Source of the DNA: Rhodeus uyekii
Lineage: Eukaryota; Chordata; Actinopteri; Cypriniformes; Acheilognathidae
Assembly: GCA_037043235.1 (NCBI GenBank)
Contig: JAWRVZ010000250.1
Location: 177,501 to 241,500, forward strand
Direction of reading: 5' to 3'
Length of the DNA stretch: 64,000 nucleotides
Shown here: positions 11,480 to 21,973 of the stretch, piece by piece
Position numbering within the stretch: the stretch's first letter is position 1
Layout of the letters: each line of letters starts with the position of its first letter
Program-made: the position numbers and the translations under genes
Notes under the pieces: model-generated
The model's database searches: none
What the model was told of the DNA's origin: nothing
What the model saw: only the letters and a program-made list of their open reading frames with translations

Positions 11480-12550
11480 AGCGGAGTGGTTTTCGTGGTA
11501 ACAAACTGACAGATTTGTTTTTCACTCTCATTATTTGTTTTATTTTGTATGAATGCAGTCGATAATTATTTTACCATCAGATTTAGACTTAAATTATTCC
11601 TCTGCCTTATTTTTGTCTAATTTACAAGGCTGTTTCCTGAAAAAAATTCTCTCTCACTCGTACATTCATCACTTTTCATAAAAATCTTCTATTTCCTTTC
11701 ATACGTGTCTCCTGGGAAGTCTGTCCCAAGAGCTCTTACATGCATTCTCTAACTCTCCTTAGGTGGTCAGCAAAACTCCCTCCTCAGTCAAAGAGGGAGA
11801 GGGGGGTTACGGGTCACTCGAGAAGAGCTTATGTTGTTACAGCCAACACACTCAGAGCCTAAACACACACACGCTTACACACCCACACAGCTCTCTACTC
11901 ATCACAAAGTCAAAAACCCTTCTTCTTTTATTAACACAGTTAAATTACTAATAAAACAATTACAATGCCAAATTTTGCTTATTCGAGTGAGCCTCGTCAC
12001 GTGATCAGTGTGCACGAGTTGTAACCATAAGACTTAAGGTCAAAACATAGGGTTTAATTCTGATGAATCAATTCAATCAATTAAGACAATACCTGTCCAA
12101 GCAGACTCTCAAAATAGCAATAATTGAGACGGTAATCACAATTTCTTTTTATTTGAGGCAATGTTTAGGTTTCCTGATCAAATGTGCCTTTTATCCAAGC
12201 AGCTTCTATCGAAATAGAACTGTAACCATAAAAGGAATTAATTTAATTCTCTCCGTCTATTGCAGCCCTTCGTGAATACGTAACAAAGCGGTATCACGCA
12301 AGATAATTTCTATTAATTTAATTAGCCTATTCAGACCTTTATTCGTAACCTGAGTAGTGATAAGAATGAAATATAGTTTTCTGTTCCCCACAGTTCTCTA
12401 CTCGTAATAAAGCAGTATCCGCAAAATATCTAAAGTATCGAAGCGGTATTATACCCTATAGCAAATCTGCTTACCTGGCCAATAGTAGTTTGTATTGGTC
12501 GCTCAGGAAAGCCCCGTCGTGGATCGTTCACCTCAAAGCTCCAAGCCAGC
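11480..12550. other. Unassigned, possibly decayed Gypsy internal region
   Basis: This lies between the pol remnant and a primer-binding site in the same orientation, where gag would be expected. I see no gag motif (no CCHC knuckle) and no other gene. It contains a short CA-rich patch around 11865-11890. Confidence 0.4.
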
Positions 12551-12566
12551 CCCACATTGGGCGCCA
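12551..12566 (-). promoter_or_regulatory. Retroelement primer-binding site
   Basis: The minus strand reads TGGCGCCCAATGTGGG directly inside an LTR end (CCACAACA, with two bases between). This is the usual tRNA-primer site layout for LTR retrotransposons and sets the orientation as minus, matching the pol remnant to the left. Confidence 0.75.
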
Positions 12567-12715
12567 AATGTTGTGGTAAAAGTGTTGTAGTTTTTCTTTT
12601 CACTTCTCGAAGGTCTTTGATGCCAGAATTTAGGTTTTATTCTTCCAAACAAAACCGAGCTGATCTGCAGGGTCAGCTCTCGAAAAAAGGAAATCTCCCT
12701 TTATATACTCTAGGT

Positions 12716-13456
12716 CAAGGGTGGCCAACCCGCGGCTCTTTGACTTCTCTTTTGCGGCTCTTCAGTCTCCACATCAGAGGTCCCCAAACTACGGCCCGCA
12801 GGCCGGATGCGACCCGCGAAGCCCTCTCATCCGGACCGCGGAGACCTTTTTATCTACGAAAAAAAAAATACATAAATGTACGTGTATCCTGCCAACATCA
12901 GCCGCTGCTTATGTGGACATTATGTTTTTACCGAATTCAAATAGAGGCGCACAGAAGCGCGTTCCCTTTCTAGAGTGAGAATGAGATGTTGCCAGGAAAT
13001 GCATTTGGGAACTCCTCCCCTTCACGTCATTTCAGAAACCTTATAGGATAACGGCAGTTGACAACTGGCCAATCGATGCGGATCTGGCAGACAGACGGTA
13101 TAAATGGCATAACCGCGTTAGAATATTTCCTTCACACTTCTCTAAACGGAATATGAAAAACTAACCGAGGTTACGATAGTAACCGGAGACCTTTTCCAAC
13201 CGATCACTACATTACAAATAAACCTTATTCGCTGCATACTTTTTCTACTTTTGATCACCGTCAATGAGATGATATATAGTTTTTTCCTGCATATATAATC
13301 TGCAGACGCACTTGTTTTGCATTGTCATATAGCTCACGAGTGTGATATGTCAAGTGCATTGGGCTGATTAACCCCGTCAACAATCTTTTATGCGGCTCTC
13401 CGCAGTCATGAGCTTTATTTTGTGGCTCATCATGCTGAACAGGTTGGCCACCCCTG
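12716..13456. mobile_element. Non-autonomous hAT element with 8-bp target duplication
   Basis: Terminal inverted repeats are CAAGGGTGGCCAACC at the left and GGTTGGCCACCCCTG at the right (14 of 15 match when inverted). The flanks are CTCTAGGT (12708-12715) and CTCTTGGT (13457-13464), an 8-bp target-site duplication with one mismatch, as hAT transposases make. No transposase is encoded. The interior includes a second hAT-like end (about 12776-12830) and a miniature DIRS element (12961-13190). Confidence 0.85.
12961..13190 (+). mobile_element. Miniature DIRS-like element (left repeat plus right end)
   Basis: The segment begins GTTCCCTTTC and ends GTAACCGGAGAC, exactly the two termini of the full DIRS element at 35733-41046. 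Between them it keeps the left terminal repeat (AATGCATTTGGGAAC, CCTTATAGGATAACG, GTTGACAACTGGCCAAT, a TATAAAT-like box, ATTTCCTTCACAC) with scattered mismatches. The entire coding region and internal complementary region are gone. It looks like a deletion derivative that kept only the ends. Confidence 0.8.
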
Positions 13457-13689
13457 CTCTTGGTCCTAGACATTCCAAACATGTTACGTGGCTTTTTCTC
13501 CTTTCCATTCATTGTAACTTGGCCTGAATTCAGCACTCCATGTCCATATATGGATTTAACACCCAGCGCTGTGAGGTGTGTGGGTCTACAGCTTTTGCAG
13601 ACATCAGCACTTTCTCAGCAGAATATCATCATACAGATAAAATAATGGTGTATAATTATACAGTTGAATTATGTTAAAATACTTATTCA

Positions 13690-14212
13690 TGCAATAAAAA
13701 CTTCAACAAGTGCAGCAGACATTTGTTTTGTAACCGTGGCCTGATCTGTGCCTTCCAACAATTCTGTCTCTGAGCTCTTCAAGCAATTCCTTTGACCTCA
13801 TGATTCTCATTTGCTCTGACATGCACTGTGAGCTGTAAGGTCTTATATAGACCTGATTCAATGGGTTCCTTGAAAGCAATGTAATTCGCTTTGGACAAAA
13901 GCTTCTGTCAAATGCATTGATGTAAATGTAAAATATAAACAGGTGTGTGGCTTTCCTAATCAAGTCCAATCAGTATAATCAAACACAGCTGGACTCAAAT
14001 GAAGGTGTAGAACCATCTCAAGTATGATCAGAAGAAAAAGACAGCACCTGAGTTAAATATATGTCACACACATTCTGTGTTTTTCTGTCAATATGGTGAT
14101 GAGTGTACATTGAAGTAAAAAAATGAACTTAAATGATTTTAGCAAACGGCTGCAATTAAACAAAGAGTGAAAAATATAAGGGAGTCTGAATACTTTCCAT
14201 ACCCACTGTATG
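13690..14212 (-). mobile_element. Tc1-like transposon relic, copy A
   Basis: The minus strand encodes the start of a fish Tc1 transposase (MRIMRSKELLEELRDRIV, then GRHRSGHGYK), preceded by the typical Tc1 leader and ending with the terminus CTGAATACTTTCCATACCCA (plus strand). The transposase stops soon after the N-terminus, so the element is dead. A fish dispersed-repeat end (TTTGGACAAAAGCTTCTG, 13889-13906) is embedded in it. The same arrangement occurs in copy B. Confidence 0.85.
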
Positions 14213-15118
14213 TCTGTGTATCACTATACAGCATGGTGGTTATAATGTTTGAGCTTCCTCAAGAACCAATGATGTTCATTCTCATGTTACGCATGTTAGC
14301 TAACCCTAGCTAAACTCAATCAGTTGATGTTGGAAGCGATTGGATGAATGAAAGGAGAAGAGATTTAAGCAGCACAGGAACTGAGGAAAAGAAAAGGAGA
14401 CTTTCTTTCAGGAAGATGATTCCTTAATTTCATCCCAGAATCAGCTGTTGATGTACATTAAGTGGTTCCAGAGTTTAGAGAGAGAAAGTGGTCAGAGAAC
14501 TTACTTGGATTATGTGATGCTTTATTTCTTAACTTTCTAATGAAACTCTTTTTCATGTCTCACTTTGCTAATGTTGAAAATACCTTCTTCTGGATTATTT
14601 TCCTTTAATTTATTTCCTGGGTTAATTCCTTTATGTGTGAGATTGTCTGTCTTTCCCATGAAACTGGTGCTCCTTTTTGATATTGGCATTACGGTTAGAA
14701 AACAGAAGTGATTTGGGGGTTACATTGGTGGTTGTTTCCGGGACTCAAAGCTGGACAACCTCATTCAGGTTGTCATTTTGCACTCTCTTTTGTTGAATGC
14801 AATTATGAAATGGATGTGGCCCAAATCTGGTAGGACACTGTTGCTGTTTGGGTTTGTAACACTAAACGTCACTGTAAAAAGCCACAGCCTTATTAGACAC
14901 AGAAACATACAAAACGGTCAATGTTCTCGTAATGTATTCATGTTTAAAGACCAAAAACAAAGATGGGTTCAAACAGTCAAAGCTCAGAAAACGGTAGTTT
15001 TGCATTTTGATTATAGGATCAGAGGACTGTGGTGTAACATCTTGCTCCACTTAATCTGGCAATGAAAGCAGAAAAAAATAAAGGCAAAATACTCATATAT
15101 ATTTACACCATGCGTCTT
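14213..15118. other. Lectin A 3' flank, non-coding
   Basis: Duplicated at about 26850-27799. I see no further exon. It probably contains the lectin 3' UTR, but no single polyadenylation site can be chosen. Confidence 0.5.
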
Positions 15119-16916
15119 TTATTGCTCGTCTGCAAACACCTCAACCTCACACAATGTGAGACTCTCGCTGCGCCCAGGTATAATAAAGTAAACCGGTTTA
15201 AACACAAATGTTTTCGTAGCTCCAGCTGGGATAGAGTCAACAGTTGCAGCTCTGTGAAAACAGAATCAGAGGGTCCTATCAAAAGGGCTTAAAGAAATTA
15301 CATTTGCCAAAAGTTTATATTAGAGTGATCACCTTTACTCATCGTTTCTTTAATTACAAAATACTTACAGTGCATTGTTGTTGCCATTATTTTCCAGGCT
15401 GTTGCCGATACGGATCTGAACACCATTTATCCTCTCTGCACAACAAGCTCCACGATTAGTGATGATAACCCTGGTGATCTTGAAGGCATCCAACAGGTCA
15501 ACTCTCCACCTGGGGTCCTTTTCTGCATTAGTATGACTACATGACCCAATATTTAAAATTGGATTCCTGTTGCCATCGACAGCCTTTTCAGCTCCTGCCG
15601 ACTTGTATGTGGAAGACTGGACAGCTTTGGCACGAAGAGCAAGATTCCCTGTTTTATAATAAATGTATGCCTTATTTTTCCATTCCAATATAATGAGAAT
15701 TAGAGTTGTTGTTGCAATAACAGCGGTCTCTATGTGCATTACACCTTGTTGGTTACCAAATGTTCAGTAATAAAGTTGTATACACGTTACTGACTACATT
15801 CGAATTAATGAACACTTACTAAGAGCACAAGTACACAGGGATTCATCTACGGTTAATAAAAACAAGTTATACACACATTAATCAATATATAAACAATTGT
15901 ATCACAGTCTTGTCTCTGTTTGTCTCTTACCTGCAAACACTATGACTTCACACAGAGTAAGGATTTCTTCATTCCCACGTAGAATAATGTTGACATATCG
16001 GCCATGAACAGGAGCAAATGAAAACGTTTCTGTGTCAAGAAAAGCAGTGAGAATAGTTGCAACCCTGAAAATACATAAAGAACAGTGTTAAAATGAAAAC
16101 CAGAGGCCTCGCAACACAATGCACATGTTTAAATTAAATTGTTCCGAGAGCAAATGGTTTTGTATAGCAATCATATATTGCATTGCTATGAGAAACAATT
16201 GTCCAAACATAAAAACGTCTAGATCACAAACTGGGAAGATGAACATTTCTTACAGCTCATTGTTGTTTCCGTTGTTCTCCAGACTGTTACCGACACGAAT
16301 CTGAGCTCCTCTAAGCCACTCTTTGCAACAGTCTCCACGATTAGTGATGGTAACGTTACGTACACCGTAGATATTTCCAAGGTTAACTCTCCACCATGGG
16401 TTAAACTCAGCCAAAGTCATAGTGCAGGAGTTCTTCTTGAAATCTGAGTCTGTGTTTCCATCTACTGCACGTCTAGCAAAAGCCTGTGGGTTTCCTAAGG
16501 AGGACTGCACAGCCACGGCATTGAGAGCAAGATTCCCTGTTCAAGATGATATGAAAATAAAGGATAAGACAGTTTCAAAGTGTGGCAAGCAAGAAAGCGA
16601 GGACCAGGCCGGAGCGTTACACATTTTGTTTCTTTTCCAGTCATCCATGAGGGTCTGCCGCGTAACTTTCATTTAGCCTGTACTATAAAAAAAACATATA
16701 CTATAAAAAAAACAATAACAAAATGACATATGACTGCTGGACACGTGCCATCGGCCTCATTCAGATCCCACTGCTCTCAGTCCCACCCTGCTTGCCACAA
16801 AGCAATACAAAAATAAAATCACAAGCTGTAAATGCCCAGATTTCACGTACCTTTGGAATTAGAGATGCACAATCCAGTAAAAAGTGCAAGAAAAAAAAAA
16901 ACTTGAAATAAGACAT
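15119..16916 (-). CDS. F-type lectin (fucolectin-like), two domains, copy A
   Basis: This would be a secreted sugar-binding protein. Exons on the minus strand are 16916-16851 (start and signal peptide), 16536-16254, 16064-15931, 15648-15369 and 15251-15119 (stop TAA), all with GT/AG borders and compatible phases from exon 2 on. Exons 2+3 and 4+5 each encode one F-type lectin domain (about 140 residues), with WWRVNL or RWRVDL and the adjacent-cysteine motif NRGxCC. A polypyrimidine tract and CAG just before the ATG suggest a 5' UTR intron.

Oddities: exon 1 has 11 T in its poly-T, which puts the ATG out of phase with exon 2 unless a donor 4 nt downstream is used. Domain 1 has Trp where a sugar-binding Arg is expected (RGDCCKEW), domain 2 has RGA instead of RGD, and exon 5 lacks 15 nt of the GxYVN strand. 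It may be a decaying copy. The family is sure; the gene symbol is not. Confidence 0.85.
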
Positions 16917-17707
16917 CCTGAAAAAAGAAAGAACACATGTCCTCTCAGCATATGAAGGAATCATTTTCAATTTCTCATCCTCATTTAAACAAAGATACAA
17001 ATATATATTGCCATTGCATTGATAAAAGTACTAAAGAATCCCATGACTGAGTGTAATGTGACAAACCTGCATCCGTTCGGAGTTTGAACTATACATCTCA
17101 ATTAAAACTTATTTTATGATTTAAGTTAGGACTTGCATTGATTATTTCACATACAAGATTTTCTTTTGAATAAACGTGCAACTGATATTTTAATTGCCAT
17201 CAATGCTTGTTAACTATTCATCAAGAGAAACAGGCAGAGTTTAAAAAGGCAACTTGCACCTTAAATCTATTCTTTACTGAATAAAGTTTAATCTCTTTAA
17301 CTTCCATTTTACAGTGTTTATATCTGAATGCTACTGTTATTTAAAGCTGTAGTCCATTTTCTTAGTTAACACAATGTATTATTTTGAGTATTTTTGAAGT
17401 ACAAACATGATATTTTCTCTGATATGATTTTGTGAGCGGAAATCTACAACGATCAAAAAACTACATTAATCTTTTCAATAAAGTGCTGTGATACAAGCAT
17501 GATTGGTTGAGAGTTTTGTATAGTGCATTCATTAAATGTATGAATGAGTTTTACAAATATATTACTAGCAAATGAAAAGTCAAAATGTAAAACTGTATTG
17601 AATAAATAATACACTCAATCCAATTATAATTTTAGTTTAATGGGACAAAAGAGAATAAAGCTTCATCTAACCTGAAATTCATCAAAGTATCAGCCTCACA
17701 GTGTCAC
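16917..17707. other. Lectin A upstream flank
   Basis: Probable 5' region of the minus-strand lectin gene. The segment 17340-17707 recurs at 6985-7405 and 30190-31745. The AATTTTAG at 17628-17635 is the empty target of the hAT element found in copy B. No coding sequence is seen. Confidence 0.6.
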
Positions 17708-17986
17708 ATTCATGTTGTGTCTCTTCACCCTTTTTATTTCCGTGTGCTTCCTGTATCATTTCCCTCACCTGTCGTCAATCACTCCCCTCGTTAGTCTCGT
17801 CACCTGTTCCCAATCTTCCCTTGTTCATAAGCTCTCACGTGTTCCTTTGTCTTGGTCAGTTGTTAATGATGTGTGTGTGCGCTCCTTGGTCCTTATGCTG
17901 TATTTCTCTGAGTTTTGAACAAGTGTGTTCCTTCAGTTTTATATTTAAAGTGTTTGATTTTGTTCTAATAAAGAGAAGTTTCGGTC
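17708..17986 (+). repeat. Dispersed repeat, LTR-like, ending with AATAAAG
   Basis: GC-mixed text such as CCTCGTTAGTCTCGTCACCT, followed by AATAAAGAGAAG near its end, resembles LTR or terminal fragments common in fish genomes. It is duplicated at 31752-32030. The identity is uncertain. Confidence 0.4.
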
Positions 17987-19055
17987 CTGGGGCATATTCT
18001 TCATACGTTGCTTACTACATCCAAGATCAGATGACACATCCGGGATGAGATAATCGCGCTAACTATGATCTGGATGATTCGGTTCTTCAAACGCACCTGT
18101 TCTTGATGATTAGTATAGCTGGATTGAGTTATCTGAGATCATTGCGCGTTCATGTGCTGGCTTAGAAGGGGATATATAACGATAGTAGAAACACTGATCA
18201 GCAACATTTTGATTGGTCAGCGAGCATGCTGAAAGAGCGCGCACAGTATTTCTCGGCGGCGCGTCACTGAATTTCAGTGTTTAATTAAAACACAAGGCAA
18301 CACTTCAAATGCTGCGAAAGCCAGGAGTGAGAGCTGGCAAAAAGTTGCCGACAAATTAAATTCATTAGTAGCCTAGTGATCGTGTGTGTAATTATACTGT
18401 CTTGTATTAATTGTATTTCATAATCCTCTTTTATATTAGAGCCATCGCAGGACCCACTAGAACTTGGGAACAAGTAAAAGTAAAATACAAAAACATTCTT
18501 CAAAATGTTAATCTTTACTACATGCACTGGTTCTGTAAAAAAGAGTTAATTAAATAGAATTGCAAGAACTAATAAAGCAAAAAGTCAGACTCGATATTGA
18601 ATTGCCTCAAAGGAAACTTAAAAGTTAGTAAAATTCACTAATAAACACAATGTACTATTGATGACCTTGCATGATTTATTTCATTCCACAAGCAAGAGCT
18701 GACCAGCTGGATTTTTAAAAATACAATAAAATGCTGTCCCGTGTAGCTCTGCCACTATAGGTTGGTCCAACTGACTGGAGGTCATAAGCTGCATCTCCAC
18801 CACAGGGATCTTCTCCTTTCTGATGGTAGCAATGTGTGTGCAGTCTGAAACCAATTACATTAGGGAAGCCTGGGGACAATCACGTCATATTTACTGGCAT
18901 GGTCATGATTTCATAAACTCTATGATCAATTATAATGTAACTGCAATAGGGAAAATGCTCTCTTTAACAACTTGGGGTCTGAGTTTGAACTGCTTGAGTG
19001 ATAGGGGAAGTTTGTCGCAGCCATGTCCTGTCCGTTCTTACGAGAGAAAACTGTT
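17986..19055. mobile_element. PIF-Harbinger-like transposon, copy A, truncated
   Basis: The left end GGGGCATATTCTTCATACGT matches, inverted, the right end seen in copy B (ACGAAGAATATGCCC, 34397-34411). It carries a Myb/SANT-like exon on the plus strand (18282-18510) and a transposase remnant on the minus strand (about 18890-18790, reading FPNVIG then degraded). The right end is missing; similarity stops near 19050, before a TA microsatellite. Confidence 0.75.
18282..18510 (+). pseudogene. Harbinger Myb/SANT-like protein fragment
   Basis: PIF-Harbinger elements encode a Myb-like partner that carries the transposase to DNA. The plus strand reads NAAKARSESWQKVADKLNS, then a stop (TAG), then in another frame GPTRTWEQVKVKYKNILQN, the two halves of the usual Myb/SANT domain (W-Q-x-VAD ... 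TW-QVK-KY-N). It is interrupted and so not functional. The same exon occurs in copy B at about 32327-32555. Confidence 0.75.
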
Positions 19056-19078
19056 GTTGAAGGTGCAATATAATATAA

Positions 19079-19082
<4 letters not shown>

Positions 19083-19117
<35 letters not shown>
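19083..19117. repeat. (TA)n microsatellite
   Basis: TA dinucleotide run of about 17 units. Confidence 0.95.
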
Positions 19118-19121
<4 letters not shown>

Positions 19122-19185
19122 TATAGTTTTCACGTGAGGGTATAATGTATCTGGTTCATTTAGAAACAATTAGTCGTAGTCGGGC

Positions 19186-19312
19186 GTTAACAACAACTCA
19201 AACTGTGTGTAGAGCCTTGCGCTACTTTGCGAGTGGCAGGGTCTTTTACACTGTTAGAGATGCGGAGAACATTGTGACGAGTGCTGTCTGTCGTGCCATT
19301 CGCAAAGTTGGA
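19186..19312 (+). pseudogene. Harbinger transposase N-terminal fragment
   Basis: The plus strand reads VCRALRYFASGRVFY then DAENIVTSAVCRAIRKVG, matching the helix-turn-helix region of fish Harbinger transposases (VC-ALRFFA-G ... GDAE-LS-VCR-IR-V). It points opposite to the transposase remnant at 18790-18890, so it is either a rearranged part of that element or a separate copy. Confidence 0.65.
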
Positions 19313-19851
19313 TTCGACAATACGGCAGTGGTGAATATTTTGCAGAGGATGTCCAGAGCGTGGAGGAAGCACAACTGCGGACTAGACGGCCAGCGTTGGA
19401 CTGATCGAGCTTCCAGTGTGCCTGACGTGATGGCGGCGGAGAAGATGGCTTGACGGGGTTCCTGTTGTCAACATGTTAGCTCCCAGGATTTCACAGCCAC
19501 ATCCAGGAACAACAATGAAGGTGTCTCTGATCTACTGGGGATGGAATCTCGTAAAGAGGGTGTTTCTGCATGGGTGATAGAACCAACCAATACACCCTTA
19601 CCAGGAAGTTTAGTTGTAGTACCTACCTTGGTCACGTCTGAGTTCCTTGTATGTCCAGTGAGAGTACTCAACCTGTCTCAGGAAGACTCTGGCTACAGCT
19701 TAGGGCCCGCCTGGGTATGCTGTCTCCAGTAGATGATTACAGTGCGAGTTTGTCCGGTGAAGTGAAGGTTTTAGCGAATTTCTGCTGACACAGACCGGAT
19801 CTCTATGAGCATAGGTCATAGTTCTGACCCTCAGGCCCAGTCAGTTTTGGC

Positions 19852-20700
19852 ATGGGAGGCACAACTGAACAGCAGGTTCAATTAAAATCTGTGCGGGGCA
19901 AGTACTCAAGTGTGTTTGCCCTGGAAGATGATGATTTGGGTTATACAGACAGGGTACAGCACAAGATACATTTGACTGATGAAATACCAGTGAACCAGCC
20001 TTACAGACGGATTCCACCAAATCAATACCAGGAGATTAGGGAGCACATCATGAAGTTGCTGAAGAAGGGTGTTATCCAAGAGAGTGTGAGTGCTTACGCA
20101 TCGCCCGCGGTACTGGTTCGTAAAACCAATGGCTCGCTACGGCTATGCGTAGATTATCGGAAGCTCAACACCAAGACAAAGCCTGATGCGTTTCCACTTA
20201 CCAGAATTGATAAAAGCTTTGATGCACTTAGGAGCAATGTTTTTCTCAACCGTGGACTTGGCCTCTGGGCATCATCAGATCGCAGTGAATGACAGAGATA
20301 GGGCTAAGACCGCGTTCACCACGCCTTTTGTTTTATTTGAGTACTGGAGGATGCCACTTGGGGTCTGCAATGGACCGTCAACCTTTCAACGTCTTATGCA
20401 GCATGTTGTGAGTGACTGGTCTAAAGGTTAAGCTGGGAAAGTGCCATTTCTTCCAGGACTCTGTGCGTTTCCTGGGCCACCAGGTGTCGTCGCAAGAGAT
20501 TTCACCTGACCCGGACAAGATTGTTGCAGTCATTAATTGGAAATCCCCATTAACTGTCAAGGAGCTGAGGTCCTTTCTAGGGTTTTGAGGTTAATATAGG
20601 AAATTTATTGAGGGCTTCTCAATGATAGCAGGACCCTTACATGCCCTGTTGAATGCCTGCTTGCATGAAGGCAGGTCCACAAAGAGTGGTCGTTACTTTG
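19852..20700 (+). pseudogene. Ty3/Gypsy-type reverse transcriptase fragment lacking the catalytic box
   Basis: The plus strand shows the RT N-terminal half (PYRRIPPNQYQEIREHI, SLRLCVDYRKLN, FSTVDLASGHHQIAVNDRD in a shifted frame, AFTTPFVLFEYWRMPLGVCN, STFQRLMQ) and then, after 20430, the thumb region (KCHFFQDSVRFLGHQVSS, ELRSFLGF). The YxDD segment that should lie between is deleted, along with flanking residues, and there are stops and a frameshift near 20230. It is dead and is bounded at the right by another LINE. Confidence 0.88.
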
Positions 20701-20744
20701 GTTCTGGTGGTCTGATGTGTGTGATCATTCATTGATCATTCTGT

Positions 20745-21757
20745 TGTCCATACTGCTAAATCTTTGCATTTCCACACCAAGATCAAGAGCACTTCTAACA
20801 TGCATGCATTTTTCAAAACATTCAACTCTCTCCTCTCACACATGATCATAGACCAACCTCTGTAACCAGAAACACTCTCTCAACCTTCTCTCCACTCACC
20901 GAGGCAGATGTATCTAAACTTTTTCTTTCCAGCCATCCAACCACCTGCCCTCTAGACCCAATCCCCTCACACCTTCTACAAGCCATCTCTCCTACAATCT
21001 TACCAGCACTCACTCACATCATCAACACATCCCTTCACACGGGATCCTTCCCCACCGCATTCAAGCAGGCTCGGGTAACCCCACTGCTCAAAAAACCCAC
21101 ACTAAACACAACACTCGTTGATAATTACAGTCCTGTCTCTCTCCTACCATTCATATAAAAAACTCTTGAGAGTGTTGTTTTTAACCAGGTATCTTCTTTT
21201 CTCTCTCAGAATGACCAGTTGGACATCAACCAGTCTGGCTTCAAGAAGGGCCATTGAACCGAGACTGCATTAATATCTGTCCCAGAAGCTCTAAGGAGTG
21301 CAAAAGCTGATTCAAAATCGTCAGTTCTGATTCTTTTAGATCTATCTGCTGCCTTTGACAATGTCAATCACCATATCCTCTTATCTACCCTCTCGTCACT
21401 AGGCATCACTGGAACTCCTCTTCAGTGGTTTGAATTATATCTCACGGATAGGTTCTTCAGGGTGGCATGGTGTGGGGAGGATTCAAAAGAATGTCATCTG
21501 ATCACCGGTGTTCCACAGGGCTCAGTTCTTGGACCGTCCAGATCAGTGCCACCACAATTATCCCATCAAGGTGTTCCAAAAATCTTGGAGTAATCTTTGA
21601 GGACCAGCTGACCTTCAAAGATCACATCGCAAATACGGCTCTATCATGCAGGTTTGCACTGCACAACATCAGGAGGATCAGGCCATTCTTAATTGAGCAA
21701 GCTACACAACTTCTGGTGCAGGCCATGGTCATTTCCAGGCTCTCCTTCCTGCTTCTC
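20745..21757 (+). mobile_element. LINE of the L2/Rex1 type, left half, split by insertion
   Basis: Plus-strand RT text includes ARVTPLLKKPTLN, LILLDLSAAFDNVNHHILL, GVPQGSVLGPS and KNLGVIFEDQLTFKDHI, ending at MVISRL. The next expected family residues (DYCNTLL..GLPTNAI) resume at 25538. The element was therefore split by the 3.8-kb block 21758-25537. It has several in-frame stops and a deleted YADD region. Confidence 0.85.
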
Positions 21758-21924
21758 TAGTCAAAGTCAAAGTCAAAGTCAAAGTCAGCTTTATTGTCAA
21801 TTCTGCAATATATACAGCACATACATACAGAGAATTGAAATTCTGTAACTCTCAGACCCAAGGTGCAACCAGGTTACATTAACAGTAACAACAGCAACAA
21901 AATATATATATATCAACAACACCA

Positions 21925-21973
<49 letters not shown>

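Larger units (their letters stand above)
12569..13593 (-). mobile_element. 5' LTR of a minus-strand retroelement, split by a hAT insertion
   Basis: Starting at the TG/CA boundary at 12569, the minus strand contains a TATA box (TATATAAAG, 12707-12699) and downstream an AATAAA (12641-12636), then CA and the primer-binding site, the normal LTR order. The hAT element at 12716-13456 sits just upstream of the TATA box. The LTR would resume at about 13465 and end near 13593, where the segmental duplication begins; this outer limit is uncertain. Confidence 0.6.
13601..19050. repeat. Segmental duplication, copy A
   Basis: Collinear with 26228-34240 at high identity. It includes a Tc1 relic, the whole lectin gene with introns, its upstream flank and a PIF-Harbinger element. 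Copy B is longer because of two later insertions (30509-31680 and 32709-33795). The left breakpoint is near ATCAGCACTTTCTCAGCAG, and the right end of similarity is inside the Harbinger element. Confidence 0.93.

Noticed and set aside
12776..12860. A second separate hAT element (GGTCCCCAAACTACGGCCC end)
   Set aside because: Only one end is recognisable, so I treated it as part of the interior of the hAT element at 12716-13456.
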